A stretch of 64,000 bases of DNA from the NCBI GenBank assembly GCA_044426345.1, contig JAWXUP010000005.1, positions 12,310 through 76,309 on the forward strand, in the 5' to 3' direction. Position numbers and translations under genes: made by a program. Numbering within the stretch: position 1 is the stretch's first letter; the number at the start of each line of letters is the position of its first letter. Origin of the DNA: CAYJLC01 sp044426345 (lineage in GTDB: Bacteria > Bacillota > Clostridia > Oscillospirales > Butyricicoccaceae). This document shows, piece by piece, positions 52,353-60,921 of the stretch. The notes beneath the pieces are model-generated. The model was not told where the DNA came from and ran no database searches. It saw only the letters and a list, made by a program, of their open reading frames with translations.

Positions 52353-55300
52353 ATGAAAGGGAGAGTATTATTAAAAAATTTAGCATTTGATGATTTGAAG
52401 GGATATATTGATCAATTAAATAGAACCGATAATAGAAAGTTTAAAAATAAAGAAACAAATAAGCAATTTGAAATATTATTTAAAATAAACGGCCTTTATA
52501 GAGATTTTTTAAGTTATTTATTAAAAGACTTAGAGAATGTTGATCAATATACATATGAATCAGTATTAACAAATGATATAATGTCAGATAAGCAAAAATG
52601 TTTATTAATTTTATGGTTAACATTCGATCAAAAGTATGCGAAAAAACGTTTGGAATTTTACAGAAGTGATCTTTATAACAGGGTTATGGGTGTTGAAGTT
52701 GAAGACACTAATAATGATAACGAAGATATCAAACCTCAGAAATTGTCCGAGGTTATAAAGGAGGATTTAAAAATGAGCGAAGATAATAAAATATATATAG
52801 GGTATATAAAGCATGAAAAGTCTTATGATTATGATTTTTATAACTTATACGTTAGATACATATATGAAAATGGTGTAATAATAAAAGCAGATAAAAATTT
52901 ATTTCCACCTCATGGTAAGATAAATTTAAGTGGAAATATTAGAGATTATATTATACAAAATGATTATTTACTGCGTAATTATTTAGTTTTTAGTTATAAT
53001 GATCTGCCTTTAACTGAAAATACAAATAAGAATCAAGCTGAATATAAAATTTCCGATATTTTTAATATACGCAATATAAACGAGTGCAATATATATAAAA
53101 TAATTGAACCGTCTTACGATAATTCAAGTGAAAATGGACGCTTACTTATACAAAGTGAAAATTATTTATATTCAAAAGACAATGATCCAAAATATGATGT
53201 CACCCCTGAAAAAGTAATTGTAAAGTACGAAATTGATGGAGAGACGTTATACTTAGAACCTAGCAAATTATGTTATAGAGATCAAGATAACCAATTTTAT
53301 ATTAATAATAATTTGAATAAATCTAAATTTGCTAAATGTATTAATGAAAAAGATTTAAATGAAGTTAATTCGCAATTAAATTATTACGATGATGAAATCA
53401 CTAAAATAAGTAGCTATAACAAAGTAGATGAAAAAGCAATTATAGATAATAAATATTTTGCAACAGCGACAGAAACGCTTACGCAGCTAATTGAAGAGAT
53501 GGAGACTGATTATTGTTCGGAAGACGGATATATACATATTTCTAATATTGAAAAACAAATAAATAGTATAGATAAAAATTTACTCTTAGGCTTAAATATA
53601 TCAGCTCAAGAATTAGAAAAAATAAAAAATAATTTGCTAGATTACATATATAAATTGGAAGATAATGGTAATGCTTTGGATGAGATTTTCCAGGTTGTTT
53701 GTAAAGTTATTCTTAAAAATGAAGGCGAAATTACTAGCAATAATAAATTCAATGATTTAATAGAGTACGTATGTAAAAGTAAATCTGTTTTAAATAAATT
53801 GGAAAATTATTCTGAAGTTCAATATAAAGTTGAGGAGCTAGAAACAAAAAGTAAAACGTTGATAGATGAAGTTAAAGATTTAGAATACAAAATTTATTCT
53901 AAAACGTTAAATTTGGAAGAAATTGAAAATAAAATTTCCATAAATACCAATGAACAAATAGAAAAATTAGAAATAGCGAAGGGTAATAAACTACAAGAAT
54001 TAGATTATGAAGTTAATGGAAGAAATAATAAATTAGAAGCTATCGAAGCGGAGATAAGAATAAGACAGATTAACTTGGATGCAATAATCCAAGAATATAG
54101 CGAACATAAAGTGTTTGCAGACTTAAAAACAGATGTGGATTATTTAGAAAAACATAAGCAGGTATTAGAACAAGAAAAAGAAAAATTGGAAATTGCTTGT
54201 AAAAAGATAAAAGAAAAATATGAAGCAGAATTTTCTTCTATTATCAATAGAGAGTTAATTAAAAAAAGAGAAACCGAAATTAATTCTCAAAAAATAATTG
54301 ATGATGAAAATTCATTATATTCAACTTGTTTAGAATCAGTTAGATCTTTTCCAGCAGAGGTAGATGATAATTTTGATTTTAGTAATTATATTATTTCGCA
54401 AATAAATAAAGTTCGTGACTACACTAACGATGAGATTATCAATATATTTGCATCTATTTATACAGGGTTCTTGACTATTTTTTCAGGAAGACCAGGGACA
54501 GGTAAAACTTCTATTTGTAATATAATTTCAGAAGTTTTGGGGTTGAATAGTTTTGGGTATGAAAAAGATGTTAATAAAAATATGTATATATCAGTTCCTG
54601 TTCAACGTGGTTGGACAAGCAAAAGAGACTTATTAGGGTATTATAACCCTCTTACAAAACAATTTGATAAAAATAATAAGCACCTTTTTGATTGTTTGAA
54701 AATACAAGATAAAGAGCTTGAAAGTAATGAAAGCGGATATACAAAATTTCCAGCTTGTATTTTACTGGATGAAGCTAACTTGAGTGCAATGGAATATTAT
54801 TGGAGTGATTTTATACAAATTGCAGATAACGATAATGATACTGCCAGAAATTTAAATCTAGGAAATGGAATAATCTTAAAAATTGCTAAAAATTTAAAGT
54901 TTCTTGCCACAATAAACAATGATCATACGACAGAACAACTTTCTCCTAGAATCATTGACAGAGCTTGGATTATAAATATGTCACATAGAGAGGTAACAAG
55001 ACATATAGAAAATTATAGTGAACAATTACAAGAAAATCGTGAAATGATAACGTGGGATATTTTAAGAGAGTACTTTGAGAAAAATCGTGGGGATTTTGAA
55101 AGTGGAGAGCTTAAAAATTTCTTTAATGAAATAATATCTAAATTTGAAAATTTAGATATCTTTGTTAGTCCTAGAAGTATGAAATTAATTAAAAACTATG
55201 TAGAAATTACTCTAAACAAATATGACAATGTTGCAAATTCATTAGATTATGTCATAGCTCAAAAGCTTATTCCAATGATTAGTGGTAGCGGCAGTGATTA

Positions 55301-55448
55301 TAAAAGAATGTTAGAAGAATTAAAAGCCATATTAGAAGACGGTAGAACGATTAATGGTAAAAAAATCAGATTACCGAAATCTGTTGATTTAATCAGTAAG
55401 ATTTTAGCTAAGGGTACAAGTATGCAGTATTATACTTACTTTAATTAA
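52353..55448 (+). CDS. McrB-like AAA+ ATPase with long coiled coil
   Basis: 1031 residues. The N-terminal 400 residues are unassigned; a beta-rich stretch near 140-220 may be an OB/cold-shock-like fold. A coiled coil spans about 487-640. The AAA+ module (dynein-related/McrB clade) has Walker A GRPGTGKTS at 712-720, Walker B ILLDEANL with D806-E807, and the sensor/arginine region ATINNDHTTEQLSPRIIDRA. A nuclease-type partner follows 14 bases later. The pair fits modification-dependent restriction or related anti-phage systems, where the ATPase (GTPase in McrB) powers the nuclease. The coiled coil just ahead of the motor recalls the CoCoNuT branch of McrBC systems. Confidence 0.8.
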   Translation: MKGRVLLKNLAFDDLKGYIDQLNRTDNRKFKNKETNKQFEILFKINGLYRDFLSYLLKDLENVDQYTYESVLTNDIMSDKQKCLLILWLTFDQKYAKKRLEFYRSDLYNRVMGVEVEDTNNDNEDIKPQKLSEVIKEDLKMSEDNKIYIGYIKHEKSYDYDFYNLYVRYIYENGVIIKADKNLFPPHGKINLSGNIRDYIIQNDYLLRNYLVFSYNDLPLTENTNKNQAEYKISDIFNIRNINECNIYKIIEPSYDNSSENGRLLIQSENYLYSKDNDPKYDVTPEKVIVKYEIDGETLYLEPSKLCYRDQDNQFYINNNLNKSKFAKCINEKDLNEVNSQLNYYDDEITKISSYNKVDEKAIIDNKYFATATETLTQLIEEMETDYCSEDGYIHISNIEKQINSIDKNLLLGLNISAQELEKIKNNLLDYIYKLEDNGNALDEIFQVVCKVILKNEGEITSNNKFNDLIEYVCKSKSVLNKLENYSEVQYKVEELETKSKTLIDEVKDLEYKIYSKTLNLEEIENKISINTNEQIEKLEIAKGNKLQELDYEVNGRNNKLEAIEAEIRIRQINLDAIIQEYSEHKVFADLKTDVDYLEKHKQVLEQEKEKLEIACKKIKEKYEAEFSSIINRELIKKRETEINSQKIIDDENSLYSTCLESVRSFPAEVDDNFDFSNYIISQINKVRDYTNDEIINIFASIYTGFLTIFSGRPGTGKTSICNIISEVLGLNSFGYEKDVNKNMYISVPVQRGWTSKRDLLGYYNPLTKQFDKNNKHLFDCLKIQDKELESNESGYTKFPACILLDEANLSAMEYYWSDFIQIADNDNDTARNLNLGNGIILKIAKNLKFLATINNDHTTEQLSPRIIDRAWIINMSHREVTRHIENYSEQLQENREMITWDILREYFEKNRGDFESGELKNFFNEIISKFENLDIFVSPRSMKLIKNYVEITLNKYDNVANSLDYVIAQKLIPMISGSGSDYKRMLEELKAILEDGRTINGKKIRLPKSVDLISKILAKGTSMQYYTYFN

Positions 55449-55462
55449 AAGGAGGAGTATTT

Positions 55463-57196
55463 TTGGATGATATTTTACTAAAATTAACACCGTATAAAAA
55501 AACATCTATGGAGTTTAATTTTTCAAATCCTAACAATCAAATTGTTCGATTAGAAAATGACAAGTCTTATGACTTGAAAATATTAGGGTTATCGCAAGAC
55601 ATTGAATACTCACTTTATATTAATGGGAATTTTGTTAAACATAGCCAAAATGGGTGTTTAAATATATATAATGAATGGATTTTCATAGAGTATATTCGCC
55701 ATATTAACTTTACCCTAAAATCTAATGGAAACGACGATTTGGTTTTGTCAAATTTTATAGTTGAATTTGATAAAAATAGTGAGATAGGCATTTCAGTTGA
55801 TAATATGATAAAATATATTTCTGATCACAATCATTTAATTGATGTGAATGATAATACAAATTTAAAGCCTATGGATCTTGAATATTCTAAAAATCAATAT
55901 TTTCTTTTGGATATGTTAAATGAAATATTAAACGCTTACAAGAAAAATTTTACAGCTTTTGCTAATAAACCTCATAAGACTGCGACCACAAAGCCTTTAG
56001 TTGGAGACTTTGAAAAAGTATCTCATCTTTCTCAAGAAACACTAACATATATTGTCACCCATCCGGGTTTTTTAATGAAAACGGACATTGATACAGGTAT
56101 TGAATTCGAAAATGAGTTTTATATACCAAATAAAACTCTAATAAACTCATTATACGATGTTAAAGATAATTATGAAAATAGAGCTATAATTGGATTTTTA
56201 AAAACAGTTATTGTGTTTTTATTAAATAAAATTAGTGAAATTGATAATCAATTAGAGCAAATACCAACTTTTAATAGCTTAAAACAAAAATATACTATTT
56301 CTGAGAAATTTTATTTAATAAGTAGAAAAAACTTGATTTTTGCAAAAGAAAATATACAAAAAAAAATAATCGAGTTCAAAGCGTTATATGAAAATTATAA
56401 TAAAATATTTGATTTTAGTGCAAAAGAAGTAATAGAAATTCCTATTAGGACTAAGATTTTTGAGCATTTAAGCCATTATGGCGAAATTTTTAATTTAATA
56501 GTATATTGGTTTAATAATGCAAAATATTCCTTATTAAATGAAAAAATTAACATACATTTAGCAAAAAGTAGCTGTATATATGAACACTATATACTTCTTA
56601 AACTAATTAATAGCTTATTATCACAAGGGTATCAATGTTTAAAAAAAGAAATTATTGTGTATAACTTCATAGGAGAAAATCGGTTTAAGGATTTATCATA
56701 CAATAACGCTTTTACATTTGAAAAAAATGGCACAACAAAAGTGTTGTATTATCAACCAATCATAAACAAAAGATCTATACACAAGGGGATTAATTTATAT
56801 AGGAGTGTGTCTACATCTATCGGAGGTTATGCTGATAAGGATAATTATTATAATCCAGATTATGTGTTAAAAACAAATTCGAGTATGGAAAGATATAAAA
56901 TAATAGACGCGAAGTTTTCTAAAAGAGACAACATATTGAGAAATACTGTACATGAATTAGTTTATAAGTATATATTTTCTATTAATGTAACCAATAATGA
57001 CTGTATCGTAGATGAAGTTAGTATTATCTGTGGTAAAAGCAGAAATATAAAGGCTAAAAATTTATGCGATACACCATCTCCAGTAACTGGTAGCAACGGA
57101 ATTGTAGAGGTTAAAATGAAATTATATGATATAAATCCAATAGATGAGGATAAAGATAGTTCTCACAATACGTTATTAAGAAAGATAGTTTTATAG
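55463..57196 (+). CDS. DUF2357/McrC-like PD-(D/E)XK nuclease partner
   Basis: 577 residues, TTG start with GGAGGAG upstream. The C-terminal domain holds a nuclease core: E374 in IYEHYILLKL, then D482 and K484 in IIDAKFSKRD. The N-terminal part (about 1-330) is beta-rich then helical, like DUF2357 proteins that go with AAA_5/McrB ATPases. It should cut DNA (or RNA) when activated by the ATPase. Cotranscribed with it and closed by a strong terminator. Confidence 0.78.
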   Translation: MDDILLKLTPYKKTSMEFNFSNPNNQIVRLENDKSYDLKILGLSQDIEYSLYINGNFVKHSQNGCLNIYNEWIFIEYIRHINFTLKSNGNDDLVLSNFIVEFDKNSEIGISVDNMIKYISDHNHLIDVNDNTNLKPMDLEYSKNQYFLLDMLNEILNAYKKNFTAFANKPHKTATTKPLVGDFEKVSHLSQETLTYIVTHPGFLMKTDIDTGIEFENEFYIPNKTLINSLYDVKDNYENRAIIGFLKTVIVFLLNKISEIDNQLEQIPTFNSLKQKYTISEKFYLISRKNLIFAKENIQKKIIEFKALYENYNKIFDFSAKEVIEIPIRTKIFEHLSHYGEIFNLIVYWFNNAKYSLLNEKINIHLAKSSCIYEHYILLKLINSLLSQGYQCLKKEIIVYNFIGENRFKDLSYNNAFTFEKNGTTKVLYYQPIINKRSIHKGINLYRSVSTSIGGYADKDNYYNPDYVLKTNSSMERYKIIDAKFSKRDNILRNTVHELVYKYIFSINVTNNDCIVDEVSIICGKSRNIKAKNLCDTPSPVTGSNGIVEVKMKLYDINPIDEDKDSSHNTLLRKIVL

Positions 57197-57224
57197 AAGT
57201 TATAATATAAGATTATTAAAAACT

Positions 57225-57259
57225 CCCGTAAATGCGATCGCATTTACGGGCGTTTTTTT
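57225..57259 (+). terminator. Terminator of the McrB-like operon
   Basis: A 26-bp perfect palindrome (CCCGTAAATGCGA and complement), then CG and T7. Confidence 0.93.
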
Positions 57260-57373
57260 GCCTAAAATAATTTTATGATTTTTAAAAAGATAAGGGCATA
57301 TTTTATTTTTTTCACGCTAACAGATCTACTATAAGGGTAAGAATAAATAATAATTTTTTAGGAGGATATGAAA

Positions 57374-57958
57374 ATGAATAACAACTTTAGAAAAGTTTAC
57401 GATTTAGGTGATGATTTTATTGAAAAAGTAGCAATATTGACATCACTGTATGCTAACATCAGCGTCTTAGACGGCGAAGTTTACACAAATTTTGCTGGTA
57501 AAATTTATAGGTATGTGCCACATACGGGAGAAATTCTTGTAGCGGCAGGATCTTATGACATAACTGATGAACTAATTGACATTTTAAGTGATGAAGTAAG
57601 TTTTCGCTATAAAATAGACGAAATTTTACATAGAAAGAATGTAATTTGGACTAATGCAAGAATGAACTTTTGTGACACAATTAATTTTGCGACTAAAAAT
57701 TTTAAGACGGTTGCGTTAGATGCAACATATTTAAAAGAGCTTTTTGAATCCAGTCTTGAAGATTCATTGTTGTCGATGTGCTTAGATTTAAGTCAAGGGT
57801 ATGAAGAAGAAAGCTTTGATGATTTTAAGATTGATGACAGCTGTTTTTTATATACTAGAGAGCAAGAGCAACAAGATAAAAAGCTTATAATGGTAGAAAA
57901 AATCAGCGAAATGAAAAAAGAATTAATTGATCTTCAAAAAAATCTAATGGAGCTATAA
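57374..57958 (+). CDS. Hypothetical protein with C-terminal coiled coil
   Basis: About 194 residues. GGAGG eight bases before the second ATG favours 57374 over 57368. The acidic middle (EEESFDDFKIDDS) is followed by a charged coiled coil to the end (ISEMKKELIDLQKNLMEL). Not recognised. It stands between the restriction-like pair and the HNH gene. Confidence 0.65.
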   Translation: MNNNFRKVYDLGDDFIEKVAILTSLYANISVLDGEVYTNFAGKIYRYVPHTGEILVAAGSYDITDELIDILSDEVSFRYKIDEILHRKNVIWTNARMNFCDTINFATKNFKTVALDATYLKELFESSLEDSLLSMCLDLSQGYEEESFDDFKIDDSCFLYTREQEQQDKKLIMVEKISEMKKELIDLQKNLMEL

Positions 57959-58079
57959 CTCATCAAAAAAATAAAACACATCTAACGTCGAAAACAACGC
58001 TAAAGAGTTTTATATACTGCAGTTACTCCTATATTGAATTGATAGAAGAAATTCATAAATTTGATATAGGAGAGAAAAA

Positions 58080-58592
58080 ATGATAAATTTGGAGAAAATC
58101 ACTAAGGATTTTGGAGTAAAAGAGCTGCTTTTTTGTTTGAAGAAAAATAGTAACATAACAGAAGATGGCATGGTTGAGACACGTTTTTGGAACAAATATC
58201 TTAGGATTGATATTAATAAAGGTACGGTTAAATCTAGTAATAATTTTGTAAATTGGCGTGAAATAGGGTACGTTAATACGCAAGGTGGAGGATATCTATA
58301 TTTTGATATTAAAGTTAGTAATGATAAAGAAGTAACGATTTCAGTACATAAGCTTATTGCTTTGCTTAAATATGATTTTAGTATTATAGAACTTACTTTA
58401 GGTGAAAAATCTGCATTTGTTGTTGATCATATAAATCGTAAGAAGACTGATAATAGAGCAAAAAATCTTAGGGTGATAACTCGTCGTGATAATACTGTAC
58501 TTGCGCTTAGCAAAGATGAGATTAAGAAACATTTTATTGAAGAAAAGTATAAAATTTATACTATACAGGAAATTGTTGAACAAGAAAAATAG
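58080..58592 (+). CDS. HNH endonuclease
   Basis: 170 residues. The HNH motif is at about 119-140: DHINRKKTDNRAKNLRVITR (D-H, N, and N as in HNH_3 phage and homing endonucleases). The N-terminal beta region (YLYFDIKVSNDKEVTISVHKLI) is typical of these. AGGAGAG before the ATG. It may be a free-standing homing nuclease or part of the element's defence cargo. Confidence 0.82.
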   Translation: MINLEKITKDFGVKELLFCLKKNSNITEDGMVETRFWNKYLRIDINKGTVKSSNNFVNWREIGYVNTQGGGYLYFDIKVSNDKEVTISVHKLIALLKYDFSIIELTLGEKSAFVVDHINRKKTDNRAKNLRVITRRDNTVLALSKDEIKKHFIEEKYKIYTIQEIVEQEK

Positions 58593-58609
58593 AGAAAGAG
58601 GTTGAAATA

Positions 58610-58792
58610 ATGAAAACAATAACAAAAAAAGATCTTGTTGCCTTAGGTTATGGTCCAGGGCAAGCAGTTAATATTATAAAACAGGCAAAAGATGTTATGG
58701 TAGGAAAAGGTTTTGGATATTATAAAAATCCCCGTTTAGGGCGTGTGCCAGTAGAAGTTGTTGAAGAAATTTTGGGTATAGAAATCAATTGA
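58610..58792 (+). CDS. DUF3173 protein (element-associated HTH-like)
   Basis: Sixty residues. KDLVALGYGPGQAVNIIKQAK and LGRVPVEVVEEILG match DUF3173, small proteins found beside integrases on streptococcal and clostridial elements and probably excisionase-like. AAAGAGG upstream. It is a candidate directionality factor, although it lies 8.6 kb from the large recombinase gene and beside the small one. Confidence 0.75.
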   Translation: MKTITKKDLVALGYGPGQAVNIIKQAKDVMVGKGFGYYKNPRLGRVPVEVVEEILGIEIN

Positions 58793-59197
58793 AAAGCTTC
58801 GGTTTTTTAGCTTGTTTTTGTGACTATGCCTTTTAGCAGTAAAAAATATAGTAAAATGGTAAAATTAAAAATATTTTTAAAGGATCGAAAAATTTACACT
58901 TTGTTCATAATTAAGGATTTGCACGTAAAATATGCAGATCCTTTATTTTTGTTGATATGTCGAAAAAATAGTTGGTTCACGTCCATTGACTTTATCTATG
59001 GTACCGATTATAATGATGTCACGATAGCAAATGTTGCAACAAAAAAGCTATTTTAATTACTTTTAGCACCAGAAAAAGGTGCTTTTATATAAAACAACGT
59101 GAATTTAGGGTATACCCCATTAACTCAACTGAAAATTTATAAATTTTGAGTAAAAAGAGTTGGGATTTACATTTTCACACAACTTGTTCATAAGGCC
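58793..59197. other. Intergenic region upstream of the small recombinase gene
   Basis: No gene with a ribosome site. It contains a weak hairpin at 58794-58812 (AAGCT/AGCTT, then TTTTT) after the DUF3173 gene and an AGCACC/GGTGCT terminator-like hairpin at 59065-59088. The 78-codon frame at 58820 has no RBS. Confidence 0.45.
59065..59088 (+). terminator. Terminator-like hairpin
   Basis: AGCACC-N7-GGTGCT, then TTTT. Confidence 0.6.
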
Positions 59198-59226
59198 TTG
59201 ACTTTAGGTATACAGTGACGTTATGA
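59198..59226 (+). promoter_or_regulatory. Promoter of the small serine recombinase gene
   Basis: TTGACT (59198-59203), 17 bases, TTATGA (59221-59226). An ACCAC-AAA-GGTGGT hairpin follows in the leader and overlaps the ribosome site. Confidence 0.5.
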
Positions 59227-59253
59227 TGTGACCACAAAGGTGGTGCAGATATT

Positions 59254-59808
59254 ATGGTATGTGGATATATTAGGGTTTCTACGATAGAACAAAACATAAG
59301 CCGACAAGAAGAAACTATGAAAAATTTTAAAGTGGAGAGGGTTTTTATTGATAAAGTAAGTGGTAAAAACAAAAATCGCCCTAAACTTCAAGAACTTCTT
59401 GAGTTCGTGCGTGATGGTGATGTAGTTGTGGTTAGTGATTTTTCAAGATTAGCGAGAAATACTGGTGACCTATTAGAGTTATCACAAATCTTAGAAAGTA
59501 GAGGAGTGTCGTTGGTATCATCGAAAGAAAATATCGATACAAAAACAGCGACGGGCAAGCTTATGCTGACTCTTATAGGTGCAATAGCTACTTTTGAAAG
59601 AGACTGTTTACTTGAACGTCAACGTGAAGGCATAGAGATTGCAAAGGCTAAGGGTGTTTACAAGGGTAGAAAGCGTGTACAACCACAAAATTTTGATGAA
59701 ATGGTTGACAAATATAATAGGCGTGAAATTAAAACTAAGACTGACTTAGCAAAAAATTTGGGTATATCTAGAAAAACATTGTATAGCTTAATGAGTGGAA
59801 AAATTTAG
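59254..59808 (+). CDS. Small serine recombinase (resolvase/invertase family)
   Basis: 184 residues, full length for Tn3-type resolvases and DNA invertases. Nucleophile S9 in YIRVSTIEQNISRQE, DFSRLARNT arginine cluster, and a C-terminal HTH (KTDLAKNLGISRKTLYSLM). It could resolve dimers of the excised circle or invert a segment. No clear pair of inverted crossover sites was found. Two serine recombinases on one small element is notable. Confidence 0.92.
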   Translation: MVCGYIRVSTIEQNISRQEETMKNFKVERVFIDKVSGKNKNRPKLQELLEFVRDGDVVVVSDFSRLARNTGDLLELSQILESRGVSLVSSKENIDTKTATGKLMLTLIGAIATFERDCLLERQREGIEIAKAKGVYKGRKRVQPQNFDEMVDKYNRREIKTKTDLAKNLGISRKTLYSLMSGKI

Positions 59809-59866
59809 CTTTTTTACAGTATTTTGAATAAAATAATTAATATAATTACTAAAAAAAGGAGAAAAA

Positions 59867-60259
59867 ATGAATAATAAATTAAATATAACATATATAGGAA
59901 AAGAATTGAAGTCAACGCATAGAAATACACTTTTGGCTGATATATATGAAGTTAAAATTTCAAAAAATCTTATAAGTTATCAACTAACAGAAGATTTTAT
60001 AAATAATAGTGATAAAGGTTTTTTTGAAGCAAGAGAAACAGTTAATAGCAGTATTTACCACTCTTTTTGTGCAGCACTTGAGCAAGATCACACAAAAGAT
60101 AGCGAATTCAACGGTTGCTTTTTATATGAAAATAGAGAGCTTGCTTATATTAGAGTAATTTTTGAAGATGGATTAGATCAAGAGTTTGTTACGTGGGGTA
60201 TAAGATCGCTGGTTATAGATTATAATGCGAAAAGTCAAGTGCTTTCGTTAATGGGGTAA
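59867..60259 (+). CDS. Hypothetical protein, paralogue pair member 1
   Basis: 130 residues, beta-rich. AAAGGAG precedes the ATG. The C-terminal third (AYIRVIFEDGLDQEF, then LVIDYNAKSQVLSL) matches the same part of the following product. No recognised family; the acidic beta-rich profile is compatible with an immunity or inhibitor protein, but this is only a guess. Confidence 0.65.
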   Translation: MNNKLNITYIGKELKSTHRNTLLADIYEVKISKNLISYQLTEDFINNSDKGFFEARETVNSSIYHSFCAALEQDHTKDSEFNGCFLYENRELAYIRVIFEDGLDQEFVTWGIRSLVIDYNAKSQVLSLMG

Positions 60260-60269
60260 GGAGGATTAG

Positions 60270-60686
60270 ATGGATAATAAAATAGAAATAAGATCAACCG
60301 GTATAGTAAAAGATATAGATACTTATGAAATCAAGATAATAAAAGATTTTTCGGATTATATGATAGACGAAGATGATGATTTGTATCCTAAGGGTAAAAA
60401 GGTCGGTAGTTTTTACTTTGAGGGGTCAGCAACTCATAGCGATATAGATGGATATATAGATATCTCGCTTTTTAAGAAAATAGATGGAAAACTTTGTAGT
60501 TATGTTAATGTTTTTGAGGAAAATCCTGAGATTATCGATCAAAATTATAAAAAAGCTTATATTACAGTGGTTTTTGAGGATATAGTAGATGGCAGTGACT
60601 TCGAGTGGGAGTGTTCGGATTTGCTTTTAAGTTATGATCATACATCGAAAGTGATTGCGATAAAAGTGCCACTATTATATATGTAA
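60270..60686 (+). CDS. Hypothetical protein, paralogue pair member 2
   Basis: 138 residues, strongly acidic. GGAGGA before the ATG, ten bases after the first copy. AYITVVFEDIVDGSDFEW and LLLSYDHTSKVIAI align with the first copy; the N-terminal halves differ more. Same operon as member 1. Not recognised. Confidence 0.65.
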   Translation: MDNKIEIRSTGIVKDIDTYEIKIIKDFSDYMIDEDDDLYPKGKKVGSFYFEGSATHSDIDGYIDISLFKKIDGKLCSYVNVFEENPEIIDQNYKKAYITVVFEDIVDGSDFEWECSDLLLSYDHTSKVIAIKVPLLYM

Positions 60687-60702
60687 TCGAATAAAATTTG
60701 CG

Positions 60703-60755
60703 TTCTATCACCGTTCTATCATTCTAATTGTTAGAACAGTGATAGAATGATAGAA
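60703..60755. promoter_or_regulatory. Large dyad with four TTCTATCA boxes
   Basis: TTCTATCA at 60703 and 60714, with its complement TGATAGAA at 60740 and 60748. The longest pairing, 60703-60718 with 60732-60747, has one mismatch. No T-run follows. Confidence 0.55.
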
Positions 60756-60823
60756 TCAAATTGATCATCAAATTTGTTAAATATACAATGCAGGTATTCT
60801 TCTTATATAGAAAGAAAAATACC

Positions 60824-60852
60824 TTGACAAAATATGATTTTTAATGTAAAAT
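60824..60852 (+). promoter_or_regulatory. Promoter of the GHKL-STAS-PIN operon
   Basis: TTGACA (60824-60829), 17 bases, TAAAAT (60847-60852). Confidence 0.75.
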
Positions 60853-60921
60853 CATTGACTTGCAAATAAATAGGTGGTATTATTAATTTGTATAAACATT
60901 TAATAATAATGAGGTTATAGT

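Noticed and set aside
58820..59056. 78-codon frame after the DUF3173 gene
   Set aside because: GTG start without a ribosome site, directly after a hairpin. The product looks like translated AT-rich DNA.
60270..60686. Antitoxin for the downstream PIN protein
   Set aside because: It belongs to a different transcription unit, separated by a large dyad and a new promoter, and pairs with its own paralogue instead.
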